DNA of 64,000 nucleotides. Source: Pseudosulfitobacter sp. DSM 107133. GTDB taxonomy: Bacteria; Pseudomonadota; Alphaproteobacteria; Rhodobacterales; Rhodobacteraceae. The stretch spans positions 3,162,001 to 3,226,000 of the forward strand of contig NZ_CP085154.1 of assembly GCF_022788695.1 (NCBI RefSeq), given 5' to 3'. Position numbers and translations under genes: made by a program. Under the pieces are notes generated by a model. It had not been told where the DNA came from and ran no database searches. It saw only the letters and a list, made by a program, of their open reading frames with translations. Position 1 is the first letter of the stretch, and every line of letters begins with the position of its first letter. Shown one piece after another: positions 16,583 through 24,752 of this stretch.

Positions 16583-17839
16583 ATGCCCCTGATGAAAAGC
16601 TGGATCTCCAGCGCCAATTCCGCCGACACCGACTTTCCGTTGAACAACCTGCCCTACGGCGTGTTCTCGGTCGGGGACGACGATCCGCGCTGCGGTGTGG
16701 CGATTGGCGACATGATCCTGGATCTGGCCGCCGCCGAAGATGCCGGTCTGGTGACGCTCACCGAATACCCGCTGTTCGACGTGCCGTTCTGGAACGAGGT
16801 CATGGAAGAAGGCCCCGCCGTCTGGGCCGCCCTGCGCGACCGGCTGGTGCAATTGCTGTCCGAGGGCAGCGCCGATCAGGACAAGGTCGCGCCGTTGCTG
16901 GTGCCGATGGCCGATGCCACGATGCACCTGCCGACGGTCGTGGCGGAATACACCGACTTTTACGCCGGCCGCCACCACGCCACCAACGTCGGCACCATGT
17001 TCCGGGGCGCGGAAAACGCGCTGCCGCCGAACTGGCTGCACATTCCCATCGGCTACAACGGCCGCGCGTCGTCGGTCGTGGTGTCCGGCACCGACATCCG
17101 CCGCCCCTGGGGCCAGCTGAAGGGACCGAACGACGACAAGCCCCGCTTTGCCCCCTGCGCGCGCTTTGACATCGAGCTGGAAATGGGTGCCATCGTCGGC
17201 ACTCCGTCCGACGGCCCGCTGACCGTGGACGAGGCCGACGCGGCGATCTTTGGCTACGTGTTGCTGAACGACTGGTCGGCGCGTGACATCCAAGCGTGGG
17301 AATACCAACCGCTTGGGCCCTTCCAGGCCAAGGCCACCGCCACCACCATCAGCCCGTGGATCGTGACCAAGGCGGCGCTTGAGCCCTTCCGCACCGACAC
17401 GCCCGCGCGTGAATTCGAACTGCTGGACCACCTCAAGGACACCGGCCCGATGCTGTACAACATCGACCTGTCCGTCACCCTTGCCCCCAAAGGCAAGGAC
17501 GCCAGCGTGATCGCACGCACCAACTACAACGAAATGTATTACTCGGCCGCGCAGCAACTGGCGCACCACACCACCGCAGGCAGCCCGATGACACCGGGTG
17601 ACCTGCTGGGGTCCGGCACCATCTCGGGCGCGGAAAAATCGCAACGCGGCAGCCTGCTGGAACTCAGCTGGGGCGGCAAGGAACCCTTCACGCTCGACAC
17701 CGGCGAGTCGCGCAGCTTTATCGAGGACGGCGACACGCTGGGCCTGCACGGCCATGCCTCGGGCGACGGCTACCGCATCGGCTTTGGCCCCTGCACCGGC
17801 ACCCTGCTGCCCGCGCTGGACGATCCCTACAAGCGGTAA
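16583..17839 (+). CDS. fahA: Fumarylacetoacetase
   Basis: It hydrolyses fumarylacetoacetate to fumarate and acetoacetate, the last step of tyrosine/homogentisate breakdown. At 418 aa it is full length. It shows DFYAGRHHATNVGTMFRG (catalytic His and metal Asp), the metal ligands in FDIELEMGAIVG, and LLNDWSARDIQAWEYQPLGP. The N-terminal SH3-like domain starts with SWISSANSADTDFPLNNLPY. ATG 16583 is used; ATG 16592 is possible. It lies 68 bp after hmgA. The isomerase step between the two enzymes has no gene here. Confidence 0.96.
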   Translation: MPLMKSWISSANSADTDFPLNNLPYGVFSVGDDDPRCGVAIGDMILDLAAAEDAGLVTLTEYPLFDVPFWNEVMEEGPAVWAALRDRLVQLLSEGSADQDKVAPLLVPMADATMHLPTVVAEYTDFYAGRHHATNVGTMFRGAENALPPNWLHIPIGYNGRASSVVVSGTDIRRPWGQLKGPNDDKPRFAPCARFDIELEMGAIVGTPSDGPLTVDEADAAIFGYVLLNDWSARDIQAWEYQPLGPFQAKATATTISPWIVTKAALEPFRTDTPAREFELLDHLKDTGPMLYNIDLSVTLAPKGKDASVIARTNYNEMYYSAAQQLAHHTTAGSPMTPGDLLGSGTISGAEKSQRGSLLELSWGGKEPFTLDTGESRSFIEDGDTLGLHGHASGDGYRIGFGPCTGTLLPALDDPYKR

Positions 17840-17844
17840 TCCCG

Positions 17845-17887
17845 CTTCATCTTGCTAGAAAAACTCCCGCCGGAGGCTCCGGCGCTG
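17845..17887 (+). repeat. GC-rich palindromic repeat, copy 2 (short)
   Basis: TTCATCTTGCTAGAAAAACT followed by CCGCCGGAGGCTCCGG (a hairpin). The lead TTCATCTTGC(C/T)AGA(A/C)AAACTCC is shared with copies at 41093, 62893 and, inverted, 52471. It sits between fahA and the MBL gene. Confidence 0.6.
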
Positions 17888-17906
17888 ACCAAAAAGGACC
17901 ACACTC

Positions 17907-18857
17907 ATGGCCAAGGCATTCGCGTCCCAAGGGGACATGACCGAAAAGAAAATCTCGTTCACCGAAGTCGGTGAGGGCCTCTATGCCTTCACCGCCGAAG
18001 GCGACCCCAACTCGGGCGTCATCATCGGCGACGACAGCGTGATGATCGTCGAGGCGCAGGCCACGCCGCGTCTGGCCAACAAGGTCATCGACTGCGTGCG
18101 CAGCGTCACCGACAAACCGATCAGCCACGTGGTGCTGACCCACTATCACGCGGTCCGCGTGCTGGGCGCGTCGGCCTTTGACGCGGGCCAGATCATCATG
18201 TCCGACACCGCGCGCGGCATGGTCGCCGAACGCGGGCAAGAGGACTGGGACAGCGAATTCCAGCGCTTCCCACGCCTGTTCGAAGGTCACGAGAGCATCC
18301 CCGGCCTGACGTGGCCCACCACCACGTTCAAGGACAAGATGACCGTCTATCTGGGCAACCGCCGCGTGGACCTGATGCACCTGGGTCGCGCCCATACGGC
18401 AGGTGACATCGTGGCGCATGTGCCCGACCAGAACGTCATGTTTACCGGCGACATCGTCGAATATCACTCGGCCTGCTATTGCGGCGACGGCTATTTCGGC
18501 GACTGGGGCACCACACTGGACAACATCAAGGCCTATGACGTTGACGCCATCGCACCGGGGCGCGGTGACGCGCTGGTGGGACAGGAGATGGTGAACGCCG
18601 CCATCGAAAACACCCGCGACTTTGTCGACAGCACCTATGCCGCCGCAGCGCGTGTGGCCGCCCGTGGCGGATCGCTCAAGGACGCATGGGATGCCGTGCG
18701 CGCCGCCTGCGATCCCAAGTTCGCAGATTACGCGATTTACGAACATTGCCTGCCCTTCAACGTCGCCCGCGCCTATGACGAGGCACGTGGCATCGCACAT
18801 CCGCGCATCTGGACCGACAAACGCGACATCGAAATGTGGGAAGACCTGCAAGCATGA
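17907..18857 (+). CDS. MBL-fold metallo-hydrolase with atypical metal motif
   Basis: A 316-aa metallo-beta-lactamase-fold protein with the usual strands (SGVIIGDDSVMIVEAQ), then THYHAVRVLG, HLGRAHTAGDIVAHVPDQNVMFTGDIVE (third His and bridging Asp regions) and APGRGDALVG. The canonical HxHxDH is here H79-Y-H81-A-V83-R84, so the Asp and third His that build the second metal site are missing; a mononuclear site or another chemistry is likely. It lies in the homogentisate operon and its stop overlaps the next gene (ATGA). The substrate is unknown, possibly a lactone or thioester of the pathway. Confidence 0.8.
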   Translation: MAKAFASQGDMTEKKISFTEVGEGLYAFTAEGDPNSGVIIGDDSVMIVEAQATPRLANKVIDCVRSVTDKPISHVVLTHYHAVRVLGASAFDAGQIIMSDTARGMVAERGQEDWDSEFQRFPRLFEGHESIPGLTWPTTTFKDKMTVYLGNRRVDLMHLGRAHTAGDIVAHVPDQNVMFTGDIVEYHSACYCGDGYFGDWGTTLDNIKAYDVDAIAPGRGDALVGQEMVNAAIENTRDFVDSTYAAAARVAARGGSLKDAWDAVRAACDPKFADYAIYEHCLPFNVARAYDEARGIAHPRIWTDKRDIEMWEDLQA

Positions 18858-19120
18858 CGATCTGGGGCGCGGTTTATCTGGCGGTACAGGGGCTGGTCTT
18901 TGCCCTCTGGGCATTCCAGATGTTCCGCGCCCTGTTTCAGGCCCGTCGCATTGCCGTTGCCAACAGCGGCAAGATGTGGCCCGGCCCTTTCGCTGCACTT
19001 GCTGCCTTGCGTGACTGGGCGCGCAGCCATCCGCGCGAAGGCAAACAATTGCTCGTCACCACTGCGGTGCTCTTCCTGTTTATCGCACTTGCCCCCTTGC
19101 GCGCCACGCTTCACCCATGA
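18854..19120 (+). CDS. Small membrane protein in homogentisate operon
   Basis: An 88-aa protein with two hydrophobic helices (about residues 4-24 in VYLAVQGLVFALWAFQMF, and 66-82 in LLVTTAVLFLFIALAP) joined by a basic loop. It is translated by ATGA overlap with the MBL gene and lies 12 bp before the monooxygenase gene. I do not recognise a family. Its place in the operon suggests a transport or membrane-anchoring role. Confidence 0.7.
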   Translation: MTIWGAVYLAVQGLVFALWAFQMFRALFQARRIAVANSGKMWPGPFAALAALRDWARSHPREGKQLLVTTAVLFLFIALAPLRATLHP

Positions 19121-19132
19121 AGGACCCCGACC

Positions 19133-20686
19133 ATGGCCTATGATTACGCCCCTTTTCCCTATATCGCCCCGCCTGGCCTGACCGGGCAAGAAGCACGCCA
19201 TCCGGTTGTGATCGTGGGTGCAGGCCCCATCGGGCTGGCGATGGCCATCGACCTGGCGCAACAGGGCGTGCGTTCGGTGGTGCTGGACGACAACAACGTG
19301 GTTTCGGTTGGCAGCCGCGCGATCTGCTGGGCCAAACGGTCGCTGGAAATCTTTGACCGGCTTGGCGTCGGGGAACGGATGCTGTCCAAGGGCGTGACGT
19401 GGAAAGTGGGCCGCCTGTTTCATGGCGACAAGCCGGTCTACAACTTTGACCTGCTGCCCGAAGAGGGCCACAAATACCCCGCCTTCATCAACCTTCAGCA
19501 ATATTACGTCGAACAATATCTGGTCGAACGCGCACAAGAACTGCCCGACCTGATCGACCTGCGGTTCCTGAACAAGGTAACAGGCCACACCGACAAGGGC
19601 GATCATGTGGTGATCGACGTCGAAACCCCCGATGGCCCCTACCAGTTGGAAGCCGACTATTACATCGCTGCCGAAGGCGCCGCATCGCCGACGCGCAAAC
19701 GCATGGATCTGCCGTTCGAAGGCCAGACCTTCGAAGAGCATTTCCTGATCGTCGACGTGGAAATGCAACAAAGCCCGTTTGAAACCGACAGCCCCGAACG
19801 CTGGTTCTGGTTCGCGCCGCCCTTTCACCACGGCCAGTCCGCGCTTTTGCACAAGCAGCCCGACAACATCTACCGCATCGACCTGCAACTGGGGCCTGAC
19901 ACTGACCCCAAGGCCGAAGCGGCCGAGGAAAAGGTAATCCCGCGGATCAAGGCCATCGTCGGGGATACGCCGTTCCGGCTGGACTGGATGAGCGTCTATA
20001 AATTCCGCTGCGCCAAGCTGGACAATTTCGTGCACAACCGCGTGCTGTTCGTCGGGGACAGTGCCCATGTGGTGTCGCCCTTTGGTGCGCGGGGTGGCAA
20101 TGGCGGCATTCAGGACGTGGACAATCTGGGCTGGAAACTGGCCGCTGTGCTGTCCGGCGATGCGCCTGCGACCCTGTTGAACAGCTACAACGACGAGCGC
20201 AGCCACGGATCTGCCGAAAACATCCTGAATTCGTCACGCGCCACCAACTTCATGACCCCGAAAAGCCCCATCGAGGCGCTGTTTCGCAACGAAGTGCTGA
20301 ATTTGGCCGAAACCCACCCCTTTGCACGCAAGCTGATCAACTCGGGCCGCCTGTCGCAGCCCTGTTCGCTGCACGGGATGTCCTTGCAAACGGGCGATCA
20401 CCCGCTGGTGGGCCAGTCGCTGATCGACGCGCCCGTCGGCACCGGCTGGCTGGTGGAGCAGGCGCAAGGGGCCTTTACGCTGCTCAGCTTTGGCGACGAT
20501 CGCGCGCCGGAAATCGAGGGTATTCAGGCCCTGCACATCGCCAACCCCGGCCCTGAACTGGCCCTGCGCTATGGCAAGGGCTGTTTTCTGATCCGCCCCG
20601 ATGGCCACATCTGCGCCCATTTCGAGAACCCGCAAGCCGCACAGATCTCCGCCGCACTGGCCCGCGCCAAAGGACTGACACAATGA
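19133..20686 (+). CDS. FAD-dependent aromatic monooxygenase, MhaA/MhpA-like
   Basis: A 517-aa class A flavoprotein hydroxylase. It has the FAD dinucleotide motif VVIVGAGPIGLAMAIDLAQQ (about 24-43), the ribityl-binding RVLFVGDSAHVVSPFGARGG, and a C-terminal thioredoxin-like part. This family includes MhpA and, in the homogentisate route, 3-hydroxyphenylacetate 6-hydroxylase MhaA. Its location after hmgA-fah and its overlap (ATGA) with a 65-aa DUF2783 gene fit the MhaA plus small coupling protein arrangement known from Pseudomonas putida. The substrate is inferred from context only. Confidence 0.8.
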   Translation: MAYDYAPFPYIAPPGLTGQEARHPVVIVGAGPIGLAMAIDLAQQGVRSVVLDDNNVVSVGSRAICWAKRSLEIFDRLGVGERMLSKGVTWKVGRLFHGDKPVYNFDLLPEEGHKYPAFINLQQYYVEQYLVERAQELPDLIDLRFLNKVTGHTDKGDHVVIDVETPDGPYQLEADYYIAAEGAASPTRKRMDLPFEGQTFEEHFLIVDVEMQQSPFETDSPERWFWFAPPFHHGQSALLHKQPDNIYRIDLQLGPDTDPKAEAAEEKVIPRIKAIVGDTPFRLDWMSVYKFRCAKLDNFVHNRVLFVGDSAHVVSPFGARGGNGGIQDVDNLGWKLAAVLSGDAPATLLNSYNDERSHGSAENILNSSRATNFMTPKSPIEALFRNEVLNLAETHPFARKLINSGRLSQPCSLHGMSLQTGDHPLVGQSLIDAPVGTGWLVEQAQGAFTLLSFGDDRAPEIEGIQALHIANPGPELALRYGKGCFLIRPDGHICAHFENPQAAQISAALARAKGLTQ

Positions 20687-20880
20687 TCCTTCAAGACAAC
20701 CTTGGCCCCGAGGGCGACAGCATTTACACCGCCCTGATGCAAACGCACGAGGGCCTGTCCGAGGCCGAAAGCCACGCGCTGAACGCGCGCCTGGTGCTGA
20801 TGCTGATCAACGAAGTGGGCGACGCCGCGCGCATCAATTCCCTGCTGCAAGAGGCGCGCCGCACCGTTTCTGCGGCCTGA
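20683..20880 (+). CDS. DUF2783 protein, candidate MhaB-like coupling protein
   Basis: A 65-aa helical protein (ILQDNLGPEGDSIYTALMQ, SEAESHALNARLVLMLINEV). DUF2783 genes accompany FAD monooxygenases, and the size and position match MhaB, the small coupling protein needed by 3-hydroxyphenylacetate hydroxylase. ATG 20683 overlaps the monooxygenase stop (ATGA), arguing for stoichiometric coupled synthesis. The family call rests on the sequence pattern; the MhaB equivalence is inference. Confidence 0.75.
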   Translation: MILQDNLGPEGDSIYTALMQTHEGLSEAESHALNARLVLMLINEVGDAARINSLLQEARRTVSAA

Positions 20881-21211
20881 GCACAGGCGCAACGCGGTGG
20901 CAGAATGGTGCCGCGGACATGCCAAACGCAATCTGTACACGAATTTGTGTGCGCCCGAACGCGCCTGAAAAGGCCGTTTTCCAACAATTCATGACGCTCG
21001 GGCACCAAGAACGACCCAAAAACCGGGGTATTCCTGGTTCAGCGCTTCTGCGGGTTGGGTTGACGCGATCACTTAGATCGTTTGAAATCATAAACACTCT
21101 TAACGGAGCGATAACAAATGCAGGTTAACTGCTTTACCAAGTGTACGCACTCTGCGCGGCACGCACCCATGACACCGTAAGTACCTTGTGGTGTCGACAG
21201 AGAGGAAGAAC
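20881..21211. other. Gene-free stretch upstream of binding-protein gene
   Basis: About 330 bp with no credible gene. An AT-richer part (21066-21125) and TTGACG (21060-21065) may belong to the promoter of the binding-protein gene, but no well-spaced -10 was found. AGAGGAAG (21201-21208) is its ribosome site. Confidence 0.4.
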
Positions 21212-22870
21212 ATGACTTTTTTGACACGCACGGGGAAACCCCTACCTTCAACAATCGTGGATCAAGCCAAAAAGATCGGACCCAACGCCGTGGACCGGCG
21301 CGAATTCCTCGCCTTGGCCAGCGCCTTTGGTGCCACTGCCGCAACCGCATATGGCATGCTGGGCATCGCCGCACCTGCACATGCAGAAGGCCACAAAATG
21401 GGCGGCGAAGTGCGCTTTCAGATGGAAGTGCGCGCGATGAAAGACCCCCGCACATTCGACTGGTCGCAAATCGCCAACTTTTCGCGCGGCTGGCTTGAGT
21501 ACCTCGTGACCTATGAAAACGACGGCACGTTCAAACCGCAGCTTCTGGAAAGCTGGGAGGTCAATGACGACGCCACCGAATATACCCTGCATGTCCGCAA
21601 GGGTGTGACATGGAACGACGGCACCCCGTTCACCGCCGCTGACGTGGCCAACAACATCGAACGGTGGTGTGAAAAAGATGTCGAAGGCAACTCGATGGCA
21701 GGCCGCTTTGCCACCATCATCGACCCCGAGACCAACAAGGCGCTGGACGGGTCCATCGAAATTGTGGACGACCACACCGTCAAGCTGAACCTGCCCGCGT
21801 CCGATATCTCGATTATTCCCGGCATGGCCGACTATCCCGCCGCCATCGTACCCCAGGGGTTCAACGCAGACACAATGGTTGAAAACCCCGTCGGCACCGG
21901 CCCCTATCTGCCCACCGAACTTGAGGTTGGCGTGCGTGGCGTGCTTGAGAAAAACACCAACCACACATGGTGGAACGAAGGCAACGGCGCCTATATCGAC
22001 AAGCTGACCTATATCGACTACGGCACCGATCCGTCGGCATGGGTCGCCGCAGCCGAGGCCGAAGAAGTCGATGCGATGTATTCCGTTGAAAGCGAATTCA
22101 TCGACATCATGGCGACGCTTGACGGCTGGGTGCAGAACGAGATCGTAACCGCTGCGACCATCGTGATCCGCCCGAACCAGCTCGCCGAAGTTGACGGTAT
22201 GAAACCCTACGCCGACAAGCGTGTGCGTCAGGCGATCACCATGGCCGTCGACAACGAAGTGCTGCTGGAACTGGGCTATGCCGGGCGTGGCATTCCGGCT
22301 GAAAACCACCACGTCGGGCCGATGCACCCCGAATATTTCAAACTGCCCCCGCGCGTCGTCGACCCTGCCGCCGCCAAGGCGCTGATGGAAGAGGCCGGGA
22401 TGGCCGATTTCGAACACGAGCTGATTTCCATCGACGATGCGTGGCGCAAGGATACCACCGATGCAGTCGCCGCCCAATTGCGCGACGCGGGGATCAAGGT
22501 CAAACGCACCATCCTGCCCGGCTCGACCTTCTGGAACGACTGGACGAAATATCCGTTCTCGTCGACCAACTGGAACCACCGCCCGCTGGGCGTGCAGATC
22601 TGGGCGCTTGCCTATCGCACCGGTGAGGCATGGAACGAATTCGGCTATTCCAACCCCGAATTCGATGAAAACCTGACCAAAGCACTGGCCACCGCCGATC
22701 TGGATGCACGCCGCGAACTGATGGAAATCGGTGAGAAAATCCTGCAAGATGACGGCGTGACCATTCAGCCGTACTGGCGGTCCTTGTACAACTTTACCCG
22801 CGAGGGTCTGGTTGGCGCAGGCCACCACATCACGTTTGAATACCGGCCTGCCGAAATGGCCTGGACCTGA
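21212..22870 (+). CDS. Oligopeptide-type ABC transporter substrate-binding protein
   Basis: A 552-aa periplasmic binding protein of the SBP_bac_5 (DppA/OppA) class, with [31 protein letters not shown] as the family core region (cited here as residues about 110-140). The N-terminus has a 28-residue lead before D-R29-R30-E-F-L-A, a twin-arginine-like signal, then a hydrophobic stretch ending APAHA. ATG 21212 is preferred because AGAGGAAG lies 3 bp upstream. No permease or ATPase gene is adjacent: upstream is the homogentisate operon and downstream a terminator. It is therefore an orphan receptor whose ligand may be aromatic or peptide. Confidence 0.88.
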   Translation: MTFLTRTGKPLPSTIVDQAKKIGPNAVDRREFLALASAFGATAATAYGMLGIAAPAHAEGHKMGGEVRFQMEVRAMKDPRTFDWSQIANFSRGWLEYLVTYENDGTFKPQLLESWEVNDDATEYTLHVRKGVTWNDGTPFTAADVANNIERWCEKDVEGNSMAGRFATIIDPETNKALDGSIEIVDDHTVKLNLPASDISIIPGMADYPAAIVPQGFNADTMVENPVGTGPYLPTELEVGVRGVLEKNTNHTWWNEGNGAYIDKLTYIDYGTDPSAWVAAAEAEEVDAMYSVESEFIDIMATLDGWVQNEIVTAATIVIRPNQLAEVDGMKPYADKRVRQAITMAVDNEVLLELGYAGRGIPAENHHVGPMHPEYFKLPPRVVDPAAAKALMEEAGMADFEHELISIDDAWRKDTTDAVAAQLRDAGIKVKRTILPGSTFWNDWTKYPFSSTNWNHRPLGVQIWALAYRTGEAWNEFGYSNPEFDENLTKALATADLDARRELMEIGEKILQDDGVTIQPYWRSLYNFTREGLVGAGHHITFEYRPAEMAWT

Positions 22871-22890
22871 TCCAACAGGTTAACGCATCA

Positions 22891-22918
22891 GGGGGCTGCC
22901 ATCGCGCGGCCCCCTTTT
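22891..22918 (+). terminator. Rho-independent terminator after binding-protein gene
   Basis: GGGGGC (22891-22896) pairs with GCCCCC (22909-22914), followed by TTTT (22915-22918). It lies between two convergent genes. Confidence 0.8.
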
Positions 22919-22935
22919 GTCTCGATCAAAGATTT

Positions 22936-23415
22936 TCAGCGAAGGTGCAGCGCTGTCTGGCAGGCTTTGGCCAGCCGCCTCTGATCCACACCCTGCTGCT
23001 GCAAGTGCTGTAGCGCCTGCGCCTGCGCCGCCTGCATTTGTGTCACAAGCGCTGCATCCGGCAGGTCATGGCGCGTGACCTTGGCGAACCATGCTTCTTC
23101 GAGGATAAGATCTTCGATCAGCGGGTCGATCACTGCGCCGCCCCCGCCGGGATAGCGGTAATGCCCGACGCCGCCCTTCTTGCCCATGCGCCCCTCGGCG
23201 ACCATGCGCGGCAGGATCGGAGAGGCCGCCACCGCACGCCGCGCCAGAACAACATCCAGCCCCAGCAGGTCCATCGCAGCGCAAGGGCCCATCGCATAGC
23301 CGGCCGCCTCCAGCGCCTCGTCCAGTTCCCAGGGGTTGGTGTGAAACATCAACAATCTGTCTGCCGCCAGCCAAAAGGCATCTTGCAGGGTCGCCGTCAC
23401 CTCGGCTTCGGTCAA
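22936..23415 (-). CDS. 3-hydroxyacyl-CoA dehydrogenase C-terminal domain protein
   Basis: A 159-aa protein matching only the helical C-terminal domain of 3-hydroxyacyl-CoA dehydrogenases: ADRLLMFHTNPWELDEALEAAGYAMGPCAAMDLLGLDV, then MVAEGRMGKKGGVGHYRY. The NAD-binding Rossmann half is absent. It starts at TTG 23415, overlapping the boxR stop (TTGA), so it is the last gene of the box operon. Either it is a remnant or it works with a separate N-terminal partner; box degradation needs a 3-hydroxyadipyl-CoA dehydrogenase downstream. Confidence 0.8.
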   Translation of the reverse strand: MTEAEVTATLQDAFWLAADRLLMFHTNPWELDEALEAAGYAMGPCAAMDLLGLDVVLARRAVAASPILPRMVAEGRMGKKGGVGHYRYPGGGGAVIDPLIEDLILEEAWFAKVTRHDLPDAALVTQMQAAQAQALQHLQQQGVDQRRLAKACQTALHLR

Positions 23416-24299
23416 ACGGAAATGCTTTCGACAAAGCGGTGCTTGGCAATCACCGCCAACAGGTCGTTCACCGAGGATTGCACAGGCCGGTTGGCGGTAT
23501 CCACCTGCGCCTGCGCGCGTTCGTACAGTGGTGTGCGGGCGGTCAACAGCGCCTTGAGCTGGTCCATCGCCGCCGGATTGTCCTTCATCGGACGCAGATC
23601 GCCCTGCGCGCGCACCCGCGCCATGTGTTCGGCCGGGCTGGTGCGCACCCAGACCGTGTGAAACCGTTCCAGCAGGGTGCGATAGGTCTGTTGTTCGGCC
23701 ACGATGCCGCCGCCCACGGCAAGGATCAGGCGGTTTTCACTGTCAATCACAGAGCCCAGAACCTCTTGTTCCAGATCCCGATAACCGTCCTGACCATACA
23801 GCCCCATGACCTCGGCCACCGGCATGCCGGCCTGATCCTCGATCAAGGTGTTCAATTCCAGAAACCGGATGCCCAGCGCCGCCGCCGCGGCCTGGCCCAG
23901 CGTCGATTTGCCCGCGCCGCGCAGGCCGACCAGACAGATACGTTGCGCTTTTGCGCCACCGGGCGCTTGCGGGGCCAGCATGGCCCGCACCCGCCCCTGA
24001 ATATCCGCCCCTGCCGACTGGAACAGTTTCGCCACGCGCAACGTGTCATCGCTGAGCGGCGCGTCATCCGCCAACAGCGCCGATACCGGCACGCCCAACG
24101 CATCGGCCACCCGCGCCAACAGCAGGATCGAAATGTTGCCCTGCCCCGATTCCAGCTGCGCCAGATAGCGCGGCGACACGCCCGACCGGTCCGACAAGGC
24201 GCGGCGCGGCAATTTCTGCGCCTTGCGCGCGTCGCGCACCCGTTGGGCCAGCCGCTGGATCAGCGGGTTGTCGTTGGGGGTGTTGGACTGGTCCGTCAT
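23412..24299 (-). CDS. boxR: BoxR/BzdR-type regulator (XRE HTH fused to shikimate-kinase-like domain)
   Basis: A 295-aa regulator with two domains. Residues about 15-80 form a Cro/CI-type helix-turn-helix (RRALSDRSGVSPRYLAQLESGQGNIS). Residues about 120-290 resemble shikimate kinase, with P-loop GLRGAGKSTLG and AVGGGIV. BzdR and BoxR have exactly this fusion and bind benzoyl-CoA as inducer through the kinase-like domain. It lies in the box operon itself, 6 bp after the thioesterase gene. Candidate operators are the inverted repeat before boxC and the TTGCG array before the ligase gene. Confidence 0.92.
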   Translation of the reverse strand: MTDQSNTPNDNPLIQRLAQRVRDARKAQKLPRRALSDRSGVSPRYLAQLESGQGNISILLLARVADALGVPVSALLADDAPLSDDTLRVAKLFQSAGADIQGRVRAMLAPQAPGGAKAQRICLVGLRGAGKSTLGQAAAAALGIRFLELNTLIEDQAGMPVAEVMGLYGQDGYRDLEQEVLGSVIDSENRLILAVGGGIVAEQQTYRTLLERFHTVWVRTSPAEHMARVRAQGDLRPMKDNPAAMDQLKALLTARTPLYERAQAQVDTANRPVQSSVNDLLAVIAKHRFVESISV

Positions 24300-24305
24300 G
24301 TCACC

Positions 24306-24752
24306 TCAGGGCCGGATAAGCGGTTCGACCACCGCCCGGATTTCGGGCGGAGCCGCTTGCGAGCGGAAGGCATCGGCCACGGTGAACACACAGGTAAACG
24401 ACCCTTCGAAACACAGCACCCCGTTCTGGTGGGCATCGACCCGAAAGGTGATGGATTTTTCGCCCAACCGCTGCGGCCAGACCGCACACATCAGCCGATG
24501 GCGCGGGGTGACAGGGCTGCGGAAATCCATCGACAGGTTCACAAAGGGCGTGCCGATGTTGCGGTCCAGTTCCAGCTGGAACCAGCCGTCACCGTCCAGA
24601 TGCGCCTCCCACCAGGCATTGATCGCCTCCAGCGCAAAGACCGGCAGGCGGCCCGTGTAGGCAATGCGCGCAGGGTCGCAATCGCCCCATGTCACGCGGA
24701 TTTCATGAACAAAAGGCGGTGTCTGGTCTGGCACGTCAGTAAGTTTCCACAT
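24306..24752 (-). CDS. Acyl-CoA thioesterase (hotdog fold)
   Basis: A 148-aa hotdog thioesterase of the 4-hydroxybenzoyl-CoA/YbgC type: IRVTWGDCDPARIAYTGR carries the catalytic Asp region, followed by ALEAINAWWEAHL. In box clusters such an enzyme is thought to release CoA from dead-end aromatic thioesters. ATG 24752 is preferred over ATG 24770 because GAAGAGGG precedes it at good spacing; either start overlaps the end of boxA by 15 bp or more. It is followed closely by boxR. Confidence 0.85.
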   Translation of the reverse strand: MWKLTDVPDQTPPFVHEIRVTWGDCDPARIAYTGRLPVFALEAINAWWEAHLDGDGWFQLELDRNIGTPFVNLSMDFRSPVTPRHRLMCAVWPQRLGEKSITFRVDAHQNGVLCFEGSFTCVFTVADAFRSQAAPPEIRAVVEPLIRP

